64,000 nucleotides of DNA from Coffea arabica (lineage: Eukaryota; Streptophyta; Magnoliopsida; Gentianales; Rubiaceae). The translations under genes and the position numbers were made by a program. Below the pieces are notes generated by a model, which was not told the origin of the DNA, made no database searches, and saw only the letters and a list, made by a program, of their open reading frames with translations. Location: assembly GCF_036785885.1 (NCBI RefSeq), contig NC_092329.1, positions 13,472,449 through 13,536,448 of the forward strand, in the 5' to 3' direction. Shown here piece after piece: positions 1-12,062 of this stretch. Within the stretch, counting starts at the first letter, position 1; each line of letters opens with the position of its first letter.

Positions 1-726
1 AAATTTCAGCACTCTTATCACTAATAAGCACAACATAAGCATCATTAGGTGTAGTAGGATGTTTCAAGCTTCACTTACCAAAAACCAAGAGAGAGGAAGA
101 TGTTGTGCACCTTAGTCCTTCAAACAAAGTTCACCAAACAACTTACTAGCACTAGAAGGAAGAATTTTATGGAGTGAAAACTAAGTTAAGCAAGTGGTTT
201 AGTTGATTTGAGCTAGAAGTTTGCTAGAATGTTGAAGAGTTTTGTCTTTCTTCTTGCTTAGAGAGGGCCGGCCATAAGGAGGAGAAAAATGGTGAATTTT
301 GTGCAATTTTTGGATATTTAACCTTTGGTCAAAAAAGTCAAAATTGTGAATAGTAATTCTTAAAAGGCATCCAATAAGAAGGTGACACTTGTCACCTTCA
401 TAAATGCATTCTTATCTTTCTTTCCTCTCTCACATCAATCATTTCACACACACTACTTATCTCTTAACACCCGATAAATTTTACACAGTATCCGAAACTT
501 AACCTTATTGGCCGAATTTTTTCGAACTTTTCGCACTAGTGGGTCCCACATCCAATATATATTCTTAATTTTCTAAAAATTCACCAATGCTAGAAAAATC
601 ATCTTAAAACTATAATTGCTCATAAAATCCACTAAGAAAATATTTCTAAGCCAGAAAATGCAGAAAACATGCAATTAAGGGGAAATAAACCCTAGGAAAA
701 TAATTAGGGTTTTACGGGTTCTCACA
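1..726 (-). mobile_element. Tekay-like LTR fragment, cut by the window edge
   Basis: The right end reads ..ggttctcaca, which in reverse is TGTGAGAACC, the start type of the other minus-oriented long LTRs in this window (ends at 34783 and 47823). The interior holds an AGAGGGCCGGCCAT block resembling the GATGGCCGGC block near 34143 in the solo LTR. No coding sequence is visible. The right edge abuts a block that recurs at 61506, so the LTR appears to have landed at the border of that duplicated block. The left end lies outside the window, so solo or full status is unknown. Confidence 0.5.
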
Positions 727-730
727 TGAG

Positions 731-876
731 CAACCCCTTGAAGACGTCCGAGGCTACTGTGACAACTTCTACAGTAAACACCATACGCAAATCATGCTCG
801 AAATCATAGACCAACAAACAGTTCTTCATTTCTTGTGTTAGCAAAAAGAATCAATTTTCATCAGAGGATACAGTAG
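731..876. repeat. 146-bp block repeated near the right end of the window (copy 1)
   Basis: The block starts with GAAGACGTCCGAGGCTACTG (at about 740) and ends GAGGATACAGTAG. A near-identical 146-bp copy lies at 61506-61651, same orientation, with only a few substitutions. A weaker partial relative (GCAACCCCGTGAAGACGT) lies at about 2545, upstream of WAK gene A. It is probably part of a duplicated WAK upstream region. Confidence 0.8.
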
Positions 877-1821
877 CAATCATGTATTAGCCAATAGTTC
901 AATTTCAGTTGTATCAATTGGTTAGGTTTCTTGTTATAGCAGTTAGTTAGATCCTACTAATGGAAGAGAGTATACTAGCCTATAAATAGCCATTGTATGA
1001 GGAAGTTGTAATCAGCAACGGAGTGAATGAATGCCCCAATCCTTTTGCATTGAATATTCTTCCATCTCTGTTTCTTTCTTTCATCTTCTTCTTCCTTTCT
1101 TCATTCCCTATTATTCTTGCTTCTTGCTTCTTGCTTCTATCTCTTCCTTTCATTCTTTCTACAGTCTATCTAATTATTCTCAATAATGCCCATAGAGATA
1201 ACTAAAATCCAATTGAAATCTTGACAACTGTGTTCAATTGCATGTCAACCATCCTAAGTATTTAGAGTGCTTCACATGCCCTCAGCTAATGCATGTGCAG
1301 GCAACATTTATGCACAAGGTTAGCAGTCTTTATGAGACTAGAATGTCCAAGAACACTAGTTTATTCACGATTGCATCAACTAATTAAGATGTGGTGAACC
1401 AACTTAGGGTTATTTCATACTGATAGGAAAAGGAAAAAAAATAAAGTTTTAGTCCCTAGTGTTTCGTACTTTTGTGAATCTAGTCCTCTCCAATGTTTGG
1501 CACCAGTGTAATTTTGGTTCCTAACTTTCAGCAAAAATAAATATGGTTCCTAATATTTCCAATTGAAGCAAATTTAGTGTAATTGACGGATTTTCCCTAA
1601 TTACTAACGAAATCATGTTATTTGCAGTCACATGTTCACTAGATTGAATTAAAAAAAGAGAATAAAAAAGCACCTGACTTTAGACAATAAGAATATTAAC
1701 TTATGTGATGACACATGACTAATTAATTAACCGCAAAAATGGAAATAAAATAAAGAAATTTGTGAAATTATATACATACAAAAACCTGTAGGGAATCTTT
1801 TGCTTAAGGGGGAGTGGGGTT
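877..1821. other. AT-rich intergenic stretch with a repeated 'ggttcctaa' phrase, no gene
   Basis: No coding sequence is supported. A short open frame at 993-1205 is a low-complexity pyrimidine run. From about 1445 to 1560 the phrase tagtccctagt / ggttcctaactt / ggttcctaatat recurs three times, a style seen in degraded plant DNA-transposon sequence, but no ends could be fixed. Confidence 0.4.
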
Positions 1822-1944
1822 GGAAGCTGCATTGATACCTCTGGAAAAGTAAAGATCCCATGCCCATTTGGCATGACAGAAGATTGTTATCTTGAGTCGA
1901 GATTTTCAGTCAATTGTAACAACTCTTTAATCCTTCCATTCTAA
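1822..1944 (+). pseudogene. Relic of a WAK-like exon 1 (GUB_WAK region)
   Basis: One frame reads a Cys-rich segment with [15 protein letters not shown] and FSVNCNNS, which lines up with [15 protein letters not shown] and FSVTCNHS in gene B. This is the start of the extracellular galacturonan-binding GUB_WAK domain. The match runs about 38 codons and ends in TAA at 1942-1944. There is no start codon, signal peptide or downstream exon, and the first conserved Cys-x-Cys spacing is altered (DTSGK where gene B has DTCGN). It is a dead fragment left by tandem duplication of the cluster, closer to gene B than to gene A. Confidence 0.8.
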
Positions 1945-2063
1945 GCATATATTTTTTTTATTTTTAAAATTTTTTTCTAGTAGAAGAGGAATGAAATTTA
2001 AAAAGCGGGGGAAGAGAGGAGAGATTTGAACCCAAGCCCTCTAAATCTTGGAATCTCAATCTT

Positions 2064-2339
2064 AGGCCTCCGTTTGATAACTAGATTCAACATAACATAT
2101 TCAAATGCATTTGATAACAAAAATTAGAACTTTTGAATTAATTGAGTGGAACCAAATATTCTAGACAAAATTTACTCTAAAAAATAATTAATAAACTAAC
2201 CACATATCAGTTAATATGATATACACTCAAATGCATCAAATATGATATTTAACAATTTAATAATTTAATGAATTTCGCCTTCAGATTTTAAATTTAATAT
2301 TTTAGTTTTCAAATTTCAATTTTATCAAATACACTCTAA
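2064..2339. mobile_element. Possible MITE
   Basis: A 270-bp AT-rich block begins TTAGGCCTCCGTTTGATAA and ends TTATCAAATACACTCTAAG, giving imperfect inverted ends around TTTGATAA. The flanking TTA and TAA would suit a Harbinger-type TWA target, but the two sides are not a clean direct duplication. No coding capacity. Confidence 0.3.
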
Positions 2340-2374
2340 GCAGACTAAAACCTCATCGGCCGATGCATATATCG

Positions 2375-2515
2375 TAATTACTTTCATGACATACATTACA
2401 TCCAAAAACACATTTATGATTTTTTTTCTCATATCAAGTGGAAAAAATTTATCGGTTCCCTTATTGTTTTTCACGTAAATAAATGGAAAGAGTAGGGTGG
2501 ACTTGAATGTCTTCC
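2375..2515. repeat. WAK upstream block repeated at the right window edge (copy 1)
   Basis: Contains ATCCAAAAACACATTT, CATATCAAGTG and AAATGGAAAGAGTAGGG in that order. The same words, slightly changed, recur in the same order at 63850-64000. It sits about 400 bp before the gene A start codon. Confidence 0.75.
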
Positions 2516-2640
2516 CTTACTGAGTCTTTATGTCGTTAGCATAAGCAACCCCGTGAAGACGTGGACCCCATCGTCGACAGAGACTAGTGTGAACAAATGC
2601 TCCTTTATATCTTGACTGCATTCATTTGAAGTTAACCGTC

Positions 2641-2822
2641 CTATTTGGGGTCTACAGAAGAAGTTTCAATGGTAAAATGCGTAGGCCTTTTGTGCGTTTA
2701 CTGGCTAAGTCTTCCCTTTACTTGGAATGCCTATAAAACGTCCCTATTTGGGGTCTACAGAAGAAGCTTCAATCGTAAAATGCGTAGGCCTTCTGTGGGT
2801 TTACTAACTAAGTCTTCCCTAT
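2641..2822 (+). repeat. 103-bp-period tandem duplication in the gene A promoter
   Basis: CTATTTGGGGTCTACAGAAG begins at 2641 and again at 2744. Each copy runs about 79 bases to CTAAGTCTTCCCT, with a few differences (GGTAAAATGC versus CGTAAAATGC). The probable TATA box lies in the spacer between the copies, so one copy is upstream of it and one falls in the probable 5' leader of gene A. Confidence 0.85.
2732..2738 (+). promoter_or_regulatory. Probable TATA box of WAK-like gene A
   Basis: TATAAAA lies about 180 bp upstream of the gene A ATG at 2911, flanked by the two copies of the duplicated segment. The position suits a plant core promoter with a leader of roughly 140-150 nt. No transcript evidence. 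Confidence 0.5.
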
Positions 2823-2910
2823 CGTAAGTTTAAAGTCCTTAGAAGTGCACAATTAACAATTGCAACTCTCTTCCGTATAAGGAAACTTGCTTCTTTGAAA
2901 AACAATTCCA

Positions 2911-5622
2911 ATGGGCTTCAATCGTTTGATTTTACCGATGCTCTTGCATTTGGTAATTGCCTTGATGCTGTCTTCCGCTTCAACTTTGACATCCCCAACA
3001 TTTTCTATAGCGATGCCCGGCTGCCAAGATCATTGTGGAAATGTAAGCATTCCATTTCCATTCGGTATTACAGAAGGTTGTTACCTTAACGAACAATTCT
3101 TTATCAACTGCACCAACTCTTCAACCTCTGTCCCTCAACCAGTTCTGCATAACAGTACAATCAATGTCACAGAAATATCTCTGGAAGGTCAGGTGCACCT
3201 TATGCAGGATATAGCATCTGATTGCTATAATAAAAACGGAAGTTTATTGAACAAGAAGTCACCATGGATAGAATTATCCGACCGTTTTACCTTCAGCAGT
3301 ACAGCTAATAAATTTATTGCCGTTGGCTGTGATGCCGTGGCTATAGTTTATGGTTTTGGTCAAAACCGGAGCTACACAACTGGATGTGTCTCTTTCTGTG
3401 ATTATAAGGAAGATGTAATTGATGGCTCTTGTTCCGGCATCGGTTGCTGCCAGACAGATATCCCACCAGGGGCATGGAATATTAATGTGAGCTTGGCCAG
3501 TGTTAATAACCACACCAAGGTGTGGGGTTTCAATCCTTGCAGCTACGCTTTTGTGGTCGAAGAGAAGGCTTTCAATTTTTCTGCAGATAGCCTCACCAAC
3601 TTAAGCGATGATTTAAGTCTTCCCGTCGTGGCCGATTGGACCATTGAGGAGGTGTCATGTGACGTTGCCCAAAGAAACACGACCTCTTATGCATGCTCTG
3701 GTAAAAACAGTCACTGTTACGAACCTTTCAAGGGGTTGGGATACCGTTGTTCTTGCAATCAAGGATACGAAGGCAACCCATATCTTCCTGATGGTTGCCA
3801 AGGCATGTGCGAAAATTTTGTTAAACTCGTCTAATAAACCAGTATGTATATGTGTGTTTCAATTCACATTTCAAATTATGCTTCTGCTTTCTATTTTTTA
3901 TTGAATTCTACAGATATTAATGAATGCCAAGATCCAACTCTTTACAATTGTACGAAGAATAGTGTTTGTCACAACACATTGGGCAACTACACATGTCCTT
4001 GTCTCAAAGGGTATCATGGTGATGGGAGAGGTGGAGATGGCTGCAGTCCTGACCATATAAATTGGTCTATGATTGTTTCAGGTTAGTCTACACTTTGAAA
4101 TGATTGGAGAAGCAAAGGAGAATTTATCACTATGGATTGAACCATCTCTTAAGTGGTGTGATAAATATGTGCTGTATCATGAGAGTATTAAATTAAGATA
4201 AAATGAAGATTTCTTGAAACCCGTTCCATTTGGTTTAAGATGGCAACTAATCATAGTATAAGAGAGAAAGAAACCTAATTCTTTTCTTTACCAGGTAGTG
4301 AGAGAACATGAAAGTTGATAATCACTTGCAAAATTAGAGTCTTTAGCTGCAAAGTATCCGATAGATCTCATCATTTGCTAATTTTTCAGTCAAATTTGTC
4401 AACAGGTGTTGGCATAGGCACAGCAATTCTACTTTTCTGCTGCTTTTATTTGTGTTTGGAATTGAGGAAAAGAAGGGAAAACAGATTGAAGGAGGAGTTT
4501 TTCCGGAAAAATGGTGGATTAATGCTACAGCAACGACTGGCTCAAGAAGGAAGAAACACAAATGTTGCTAGAATTTTCACTCTTGAAGAACTACGAAAGG
4601 CAACCAATAATTTCGAGGAAACTCGAATTATTGGTCGTGGAGGATACGGCACAGTTTTCAAAGGAATCTTAGTAGACCATAATTCTTGTACTGTTGCCAT
4701 TAAGAGGTCCAGAGAAGTTAACGAAAATCAACTTGATCAATTTATTAATGAGGTGATTATGCTTTCCCAAGTTAATAGTAGAAATGTCGTTAAACTTCTA
4801 GGATGTTGCTTAGAGACGGAAGTGCCATTACTTGTTTATGAGTTCATCGACAATGGTACTCTCTCCGAGCATTTAAGCAGCACAACAAAATCACATCATC
4901 TTTCTTGGAATATCCGATTAAGAATAGCATCAGAAATTGCCGGAGTTCTCTCATATTTGCACTCAGTAGCTTCACCACCGATTATCCATAGAGATATCAA
5001 ATCGGCAAACATACTTCTAGATCAAAACTACACTGCAAAAGTCACAGACTTTGGAATATCAAAATTGGCTCCTTTAGATGAAAATCAAGTATCTACAATG
5101 GTGCAAGGAACATTTGGCTACTTGGACCCCGAGTACATGCTAACAGGTTTGTTGACAGAGAAAAGTGATGTTTACAGCTTTGGGGTAGTTCTTATAGAGC
5201 TACTGACAAGTAAGAAGGCATTATCATTGGATAGAGTGGAGGAAGAGAAGTTTCTTGCGAATTATTTCATTTCTTCACTGAAAAGTGGTCACTTGATCCA
5301 GGTTCTTGATCGCAACATTATGTGCGATGTAAGTATTGAGCTTTTGAAAGAAGTTGCAATGATTGTTAAATCTTGCTTGAGTGTAAAAGGTGAAGATAGA
5401 CCGTCTATGAAGAATATAGCAAGAGAACTTGAGGTATTGGAAATAAGAGCAAAGCAATCTCCAATTCAAGTTTCTAAGATTGATTTCACCGACACTGAGG
5501 CCTCCTTGCTTGGTATGCAATCAACAAATGCACATGTCGACGGTGGTGATTCTAACTGCATACATACTGAGAGTCATAGCATAATGGAGCATATGATGGT
5601 ACCAATTGCTGGTGGGAGATGA
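2911..5622 (+). CDS. WAK-like receptor kinase A (three exons)
   Basis: Exons read as 2911-3802, 3914-4081 and 4406-5622, giving 758 codons plus stop, a normal length for wall-associated kinases. The protein starts with a signal peptide (about 1-26), then a GUB_WAK pectin-binding domain from Cys38, an EGF-like repeat (about 250-296), and a calcium-binding EGF repeat opening DINEC in exon 2. A transmembrane segment spans about 355-373, followed by a basic stop-transfer run. The Ser/Thr kinase has GRGGYGTVFKG, Lys453, HRD with Asp550, DFG at 568-570 and [10 protein letters not shown], so it should be active. The ATG opens the signal peptide. The exon 1 donor is GC rather than GT (3803-3804). As known for the family, it would sit in the plasma membrane, sense wall pectin or oligogalacturonides and signal in growth or defence; the ligand here is not known. 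Confidence 0.92.
3803..3804 (+). other. GC 5' splice site of gene A intron 1
   Basis: The phase-1 exon join used by gene B (TGC CGA G, then GT) falls in gene A at TGC CAA G, followed by GCATGT. Joining here to the AG at 3912-3913 restores CQ-D-INEC in frame. The nearest GT (3807-3808) would add four bases and shift the frame. This implies a GC-AG intron of 111 bp (3803-3913). Confidence 0.7.
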
Positions 5623-7456
5623 ATGATAGGGTGTTCTGGAGCTGCAATTTTCGACTTTCCAGTTCTGGTGCACTTCTTCATTTATTATTACGAGCTCCTC
5701 CTAGAAATGTCAAATGGAGTTGAATTTTCAGCAGTTTTCTCGCAATTAATTTTGATTGTGTGTGAGTAGATTATTTGATCCAAGGCCTCTCAAGTTGAAT
5801 TGTAGTTCAGTTCTGCTGGGTTATGTAACTCTTACAATATTTAGTGTAAAATGGTATAAATTTGGTCTAAGCATAACATTCGACTGAGTTGGCGTAAAAA
5901 TCACGATTAAATCAAAACCATATGAGTTTACACTGGAAGTTATAAGAATTAATCAACTGAACCTAACTACAGAGACCTCAACTTGAGGGCACCACTTCAG
6001 CAGATAATGATAATTATTTTTACATGACTGATTAAACAAATAAAAAGTGGTACTATTGAGATAAGGAGAATAAAAAGCACCAGCAACCTGTTGGATGCTG
6101 CACCTTCTCACTATTAGCCTAAACCTCCATTCCCACTGTACTGATATGACAGCTTTCTCCTTGAAGTTTATTTATTGAAAGCTATTAAAAATATCCAGAA
6201 AGCTCTTAACTAAATTAAAACTGATTTATATTGAATGAGTAGTGGAAATTGAGAACAAAAAAAAAAAAAACCCAATTGCAAGAGATAGTGCCCAACCCAG
6301 TGAAGGACGTCTGGAGGGAAAAGATGAGGAAATTGCGAACTTTTGAAGTAGAAGAAAAATAAGAGGGTAGATGCTGGGGCTAGTTACGGGAGGCAAAGGA
6401 CGGGCAGGGGACAAAAAATAGAACTACTGGTACGAGGAAGATGGGCAGCGGGATGCAGGGAAGGTGGCGATTCGTGGCAATGAATTGAGACGTTTCATAA
6501 TATCATATTCTCAGGAGCACCGTAGCAAAACATTGTGCTAGGGGGTATGCTGCATCCATCCAAAATACTAGCCCAGAGTAATCAAGCAGAAAGTCTTGAA
6601 CTGTGAAAATATTTTTCTATTACGGGTTTCCTCTTGCCCTGGGCCTTTATTAATTTAGTCCGCGTCGTGTAAAACATTGGGAAGTGGCCACCATATCAAT
6701 TTGACTATCTATATAGTGATGGCAATGGATGCAGAGTAGTACGAGGGTAACCAAAAAGATGCATTTTCGTGTCCAGACTTTGTTGCAAAGACTTAAAGAC
6801 TTTTAACCAGCTGCGAGGTTGTACAGTACTAAGAGACGATTCAATTCCATATTACAAGGCCAAAGATTCCACTGGAAAGACAAAGTCGTGGTCATATCTT
6901 TGTGGTCATTCGAACTTTCTGCTACTCCTGGAAACCATCGCATCTTGGAAAAACTGGATGATTATGTGTGGCCCATAAGACTCAGCAATTTCATCCGAAC
7001 TTTATGTATTATTTCTTCCCATCGAATTGTGTTTGATGAATAATATTGATTATAATTGCAACTACTACGTTCCACAAGAATTTTTTCCAGGAAGGAGGAA
7101 ACCGTTCCTAAATTCCGACCCCTTCAAAGGCTTTCCGCGTTTAATTTTTCTTTTACCTAATAATTTTTTTGGTTGTTTCATAGTTATTTTTTTCTTGTTG
7201 TAGTCTAATTACTCATGAATTTGCTTTCCTTTCCCTTTTTAATTGATAAATAATAATAATTTTGTCAGTGAGATTCTTAATGAAATTTAGATAAGAGTTT
7301 TGTACAAATTATAATTCCTTGCTGTCAATTATTGGTTTTTAGGTTTTTTAACATATCATATTGTCATCCAAAAGAAGAAAAAAAAGCATTCCATGCACTA
7401 GAACGGCCTATATGAAGACTTGTTTGGCCTCCAAAGCTAGAGTGGATTGATATTTC
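5623..7456. other. Spacer between WAK genes A and B
   Basis: Holds the gene A 3' region and the gene B promoter region. Several short open frames (6226-6414 on -, 6769-7043 on +) show no recognisable protein and no coding-like composition. AT-rich, with homopolymer runs near 6257 and 7145-7215. Nothing else identified. Confidence 0.5.
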
Positions 7457-7464
7457 TATAAATT
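7457..7464 (+). promoter_or_regulatory. Probable TATA box of WAK-like gene B
   Basis: TATAAATT lies 94-101 bp upstream of the ATG at 7558, a normal distance for a plant core promoter with a leader of about 65 nt. Sequence match only. Confidence 0.5.
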
Positions 7465-7557
7465 AAAACATGGCCTCCTCCAAAGAACACCACATACAAG
7501 TTAAAACCTCATTATCCCAAAACTAAGCAGCCATCCCAGTCCAAAGCTTCCCCAGCT

Positions 7558-10500
7558 ATGAAATTTGGTCAGGTTATACTTTTCATATTGATGGTGTCCT
7601 TAAAGCCAGCTATCACCCCGGCGGCATCATACCCTCCTTTACGCATAGCGAAGCATGGCTGCAGTGATACCTGCGGAAATATAACGATCCCGTACCCATT
7701 TGGCATGACAGAAGATTGTTATCTGGAGTCCAACTTTTCAGTCACTTGTAACCATTCTTATAATCCTCCCAAATTATTTCTACAAGACTCAAACGTTAAC
7801 GTCACAAAAATATCCCTTGAAGGTCAATTGAACATTCTCAAGTTTGTAGCTCGCAAATGTCCTGATCATCCGGAATCTGATGATGAACCCTCTTTCCGAT
7901 TTCCCGAATTCACAATCAATAGTACCGTTAACAAATTCACAGCAGTTGGCTGCGACACCTATGGTTTTCTCCAAAGCTTCCACTCTGTCAAGGGGACTAC
8001 TGTAGATCAAACTATCGGGTGCATCACCATGTGTTTCAACCCGTCTGCCGTGGTTAATGGTTCCTCGTCCGGCCGTGGATGCTGCCAGACATCAATCCCG
8101 CAAGGAATGACAAATTTCGAGTTGAAAGCGGAAAGTTATTACAATCATAGATATGTTAAAGAGTTCAGTCCTTGTAGCTTTGCCTTTGTGGTTGAAGAAG
8201 GTAAGTTCAACTTTACTTTCGACAACCTTACCAATTTACGGGGGGTAGACAAACTTCCTGTGGTACTTGATTGGGGGATTGGAGATGAAACCCAGACGTG
8301 TGAAACAGCAAGAAAGGACTCGTCTACTTATGCTTGTCAGCATAATACCTATTGCGTAAATGGATCAGGCAATTACAAGGGATACCGTTGTTTCTGCAAT
8401 GAGGGTTATGAAGGTAATCCTTACTTGCCAAATATTGGTTGCCGAGGTACGCACTTCATTGCTACCATTTTTTTTTTGGAGCATATCATGATTGCTACTT
8501 CACTTTGGACAATCATTTTGGCGCATCATTCATTGTCCATTTTACTTCTGAGTTAGTTAACCTTTACATCCCCCCCCCCCCCAAAACCACTACCACCCAC
8601 CCACCCACCCAACAACCACAAACACACACACACACCACCTACTTTTTCCCGGGAAAATTACATCAATATTTGCACACATTAAAAAAGATTATTTGATTTT
8701 TTTCCTTTTTATAAAATTAAGATAACCCTTTTACTTTTTTACTTTGTGCCATGGAAAAAAGAATTTGGTTAGGGTTATTTGGAAAAAAAAATATTGTTCA
8801 CAAAACAAATTCTCTAACCAACTTTTTATATCATGTACATCATATTAAAAAAAATTATACTAAATAATACAAAAAAAAATTTTCCAATGAACTTTCAATC
8901 CAAACAAACATGGTCCGATGTACTTTTGAAAAATGAGCTTTACTTTTTAAAGAAAATATTAAAAGAAGAAGGAAAACAAATCCGTGATAGATCCAACATG
9001 ATTTTTTCTGGGGGTAACATTATGCAGATATTGATGAATGTCAAAAAGAAGAGACCAATGATTGCAAATTCGGAGAACTTTGCATAAACGTCGAAGGAGG
9101 CTACAATTGCTCTTGCCCGAAGGGGTACCTTAAGAAAGATGATGGAAGAGGGAGTGGAAGTTGCATCCCTAAACCTAAGAAAAGTTATCAAGCACTTGTG
9201 GCAGGTAATAGTTTGTTCTTTTTGTTACCGAAGTTCCCAAGTATTATACAGATAGGCACAAAGACCAAGCTTGGTCAAAAAGCAAATTACCGTTCTCAGA
9301 TCAGCTTAATTTGCATTTTGTTTATAAACACACATACACATACGATCGACACAAGCATTGCCTATATATTGTTTCAATTTATATCTTAAATAATAAATCA
9401 GTATGTTTTGGTGGCATGGAAAATGGGTAGTACCTATTATCACAAACCACACATTGTATCTTCATGTTTTTGGTGAATTACATAAGATAGGGATTAATCA
9501 TTAATGGGAGCAACCTGAGAAGGACTAGAGCAGACTGAGCCAAAACTACCTAGCTGAGTCAATGTCAACCCAAAGCTCGACCACCTCTTAATCAGGTTTA
9601 CTTTTGACCTCGAATTCAGCGAAACCAAAGTCAACATTTGCCATACCCATCACAAGTGCAAATCAAAGAGAGTTAAGAGTCTGAAGCACAAGACCAATTC
9701 GATGATTAGCCACATTAATCAAGTGCCGTTATCTTTTTAATTCTAATTCAAATCTTTTCTTTTTTCGCTCTCTTATTGTATGGTTTGAAGTCTCTATTAA
9801 AGTGAAAAAGGAAAAGAAAAATTCTAGGGTAGAGGTTTTCTCCCCAAAAAATAAAATAAAATAAAAAATCTAGGGTAGACATTTTCTCACATTATTGGCT
9901 ATCAGTTAAAAGCATCACATATAGAGAAACATTCTATTATTGCCGAAACAATAAACTCAGGAACAAACTCAAGCTTAAATCTTGTTAAGAAATGTAATCA
10001 ACAATTTCACTAACTGTCACCCAGTTCCCTGTTGGCTTGAACAGCTTGGTGGTGGTACAGATCAGTTAATATATATACAGATGAAATATAATTAATCTTG
10101 TTTCTCTGTTCCTGTAATGTCCAAGCTTTGATGATTCTTCCTGTCGAGTTCCTGGCTATCATCCGTTTAGGAAGTAGCTGATCAGTTATGATTTAAATTT
10201 AATAATATTTGCTGCTGGAGGTCCCATTGCTTCTTGTTTTAGTCTCAATTGTTTCACCAAAAGCTCTGACGCTGCGATGATTCAGCTTCAACTTCTTTGA
10301 GTTCTAGCCATTCTCTATACATTCTGTAGAAGGTGCCCTTCATCTATGTCGATTTTATTAAATTGAAACTTGTTTAGATTGATTACCTACAAAACACAAG
10401 GTCAAACGACATTGACTACTCTACGATTTGCTTCTAGGTACTTCTCCTATATTTTGCAAATCGCCATTCACTTCCTGTAATACTATTCTTCAAATAATTA

Positions 10501-12062
10501 CCACTTCAATGTAATACCGACCAGCCTCCAAATAGCCTTCCAATTCCACAAACATCCAACCAGCAACTTGCAAAGAATTTTACCGAGGACATAAAGAACT
10601 ACAGCCACACATAGGAAAGGCACATTAATACGTAGAAAACTTAGGCATGTAAACCTTTTTCCTCTTTCTCAGACCAAAAATGCACAGGTGTCATTTACTT
10701 TATCTCCCGGCCAAAGCCACCACCCACAAGAACTTCAACTGGCAACTCGTTTGAAATCAATCTTTCAGTGTATGTTAACTGTAATATGCACCGTGCTTGT
10801 ACAACAACAGTCTCGACTCTAAAAATTTGCAATCATTGCAATATTGGATTTGTACAGGTACTTTTGCGGGTGTTGGCGTACTATTTCTCATGATAGCTAC
10901 TTATACCTTGTACAAAGTAGTGAAAAAGAGACGCAACAAAAAGCGCCAAGAGAAATTTTTTAAACGAAATGGAGGTCTTTTGTTGCAACACCAGTTATCT
11001 GCTGATGAAGGTGGGGTTGAGAAAACAATGCTATTCTCTGCTAAAGAATTGAACAAGGCCAGTGATGGATTCAATGAAAATCGCATACTAGGTCAAGGAG
11101 GTCAAGGTACAGTTTACAAAGGGATGCTAACGGATGGCAGAATTGTAGCAATCAAGAAGTCAAAAAAGGTTGATGAAAACCAATTGGGGCAATTCATCAA
11201 CGAGGTTGTCTTGCTTTCACAAATCAATCATAGGAATGTGGTAAAGCTTCTAGGTTGTTGTCTGGAGACAGAAGTCCCACTACTAGTTTATGAATTTATC
11301 CCTAATGGAACCCTCTTTACCCTCATACATAATGGAAATAATGAGGAGCTTCCCTTGACTTGGAATTTGAGACTAAGAATAGCCATCGAGGTAGCAGGAG
11401 CATTGGCGTATCTACACTCAGCAGTTTCAATTCCAATCTACCACAGAGATATCAAATCCAGCAATATACTTTTGGATGAAAAATACATAGCAAAAGTATC
11501 AGACTTTGGAACTTCAAGGTCTGTGACAATTGACAAAACTCACTTAACTACTGTAGTTAAAGGGACTTTTGGCTATTTGGATCCAGAATATTTCCAGTCA
11601 AGCCAATTTACAGAGAAAAGTGATGTTTACAGCTTTGGGGTGGTCCTTGCTGAGCTTTTGACAAGACAAAAGCCAATATCCTCAGCAGCAACAGATGAAG
11701 ATTGTAACTTGAGTTTGGCAACAAGGTTCCTGATATCCATGGAACAGGATTCTCTCAGAAATATTCTTGATCCTGAGCTCATAAATCAAGGGAATGAACA
11801 GGAGATCACAGCAGTTGCTAAACTTGCACAACGATGCTTAAACTTAAATGGGAAGAAAAGGCCAACTATGAAGGAAGTTGCCATTGGATTGGAAAGCATG
11901 AAACTATCATCAGTGCAGTCAACTACTCCAGAAAATTTTCAAAGTCCAAGCCACAATGAGGGAGAATCTGTCGTGTTTTCTGATAACAATTATACATGGA
12001 CAACTGAAGGTGATAGCTCTAGATCTGTTTCGGATGTCGATCCACTTATGAATAAGCACTAG
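7558..12062 (+). CDS. WAK-like receptor kinase B (three exons)
   Basis: Exons read as 7558-8446, 9028-9204 and 10858-12062, giving 756 codons plus stop. All junctions are GT-AG and share phase with gene A. The product has a signal peptide (about 1-24), a GUB_WAK domain from Cys35, an EGF-like module ending in NPYLPNIGC, a calcium-binding EGF module opening DIDEC, and a transmembrane span at about 358-378. The kinase has [11 protein letters not shown], Lys455, HRD with Asp553, DFG at 571-573 and [10 protein letters not shown], all key residues present. The activation segment differs from gene A (GTSRS versus GISKL). Introns of 581 and 1653 bp are much larger than those of gene A (111 and 324 bp). 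It is a tandem paralogue of gene A, expected at the plasma membrane as a wall-sensing Ser/Thr kinase; the ligand is unknown. Confidence 0.93.
8570..8635 (+). repeat. Low-complexity tract in intron 1 of gene B
   Basis: A 13-base C run (8570-8582) is followed by (CCCA)n at about 8595-8611 and (CA)n at about 8621-8635. It is simple-sequence DNA inside the intron, likely length-variable, with no coding role. Confidence 0.85.
9205..10857 (+). other. Intron 2 of gene B, 1653 bp, no embedded gene seen
   Basis: Starts at GTAATAG and ends TTTGTACAG. AT-rich, with short homopolymers. No transposon ends, inverted repeats or coding segments could be fixed. It is five times longer than the matching 324-bp intron of gene A, so an old insertion is possible but not demonstrable here. 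Confidence 0.55.

Noticed and set aside
993-1205. 70-codon open frame
   Set aside because: Pyrimidine-rich low-complexity sequence; the peptide is a Leu/Phe/Ser run without a recognisable domain.
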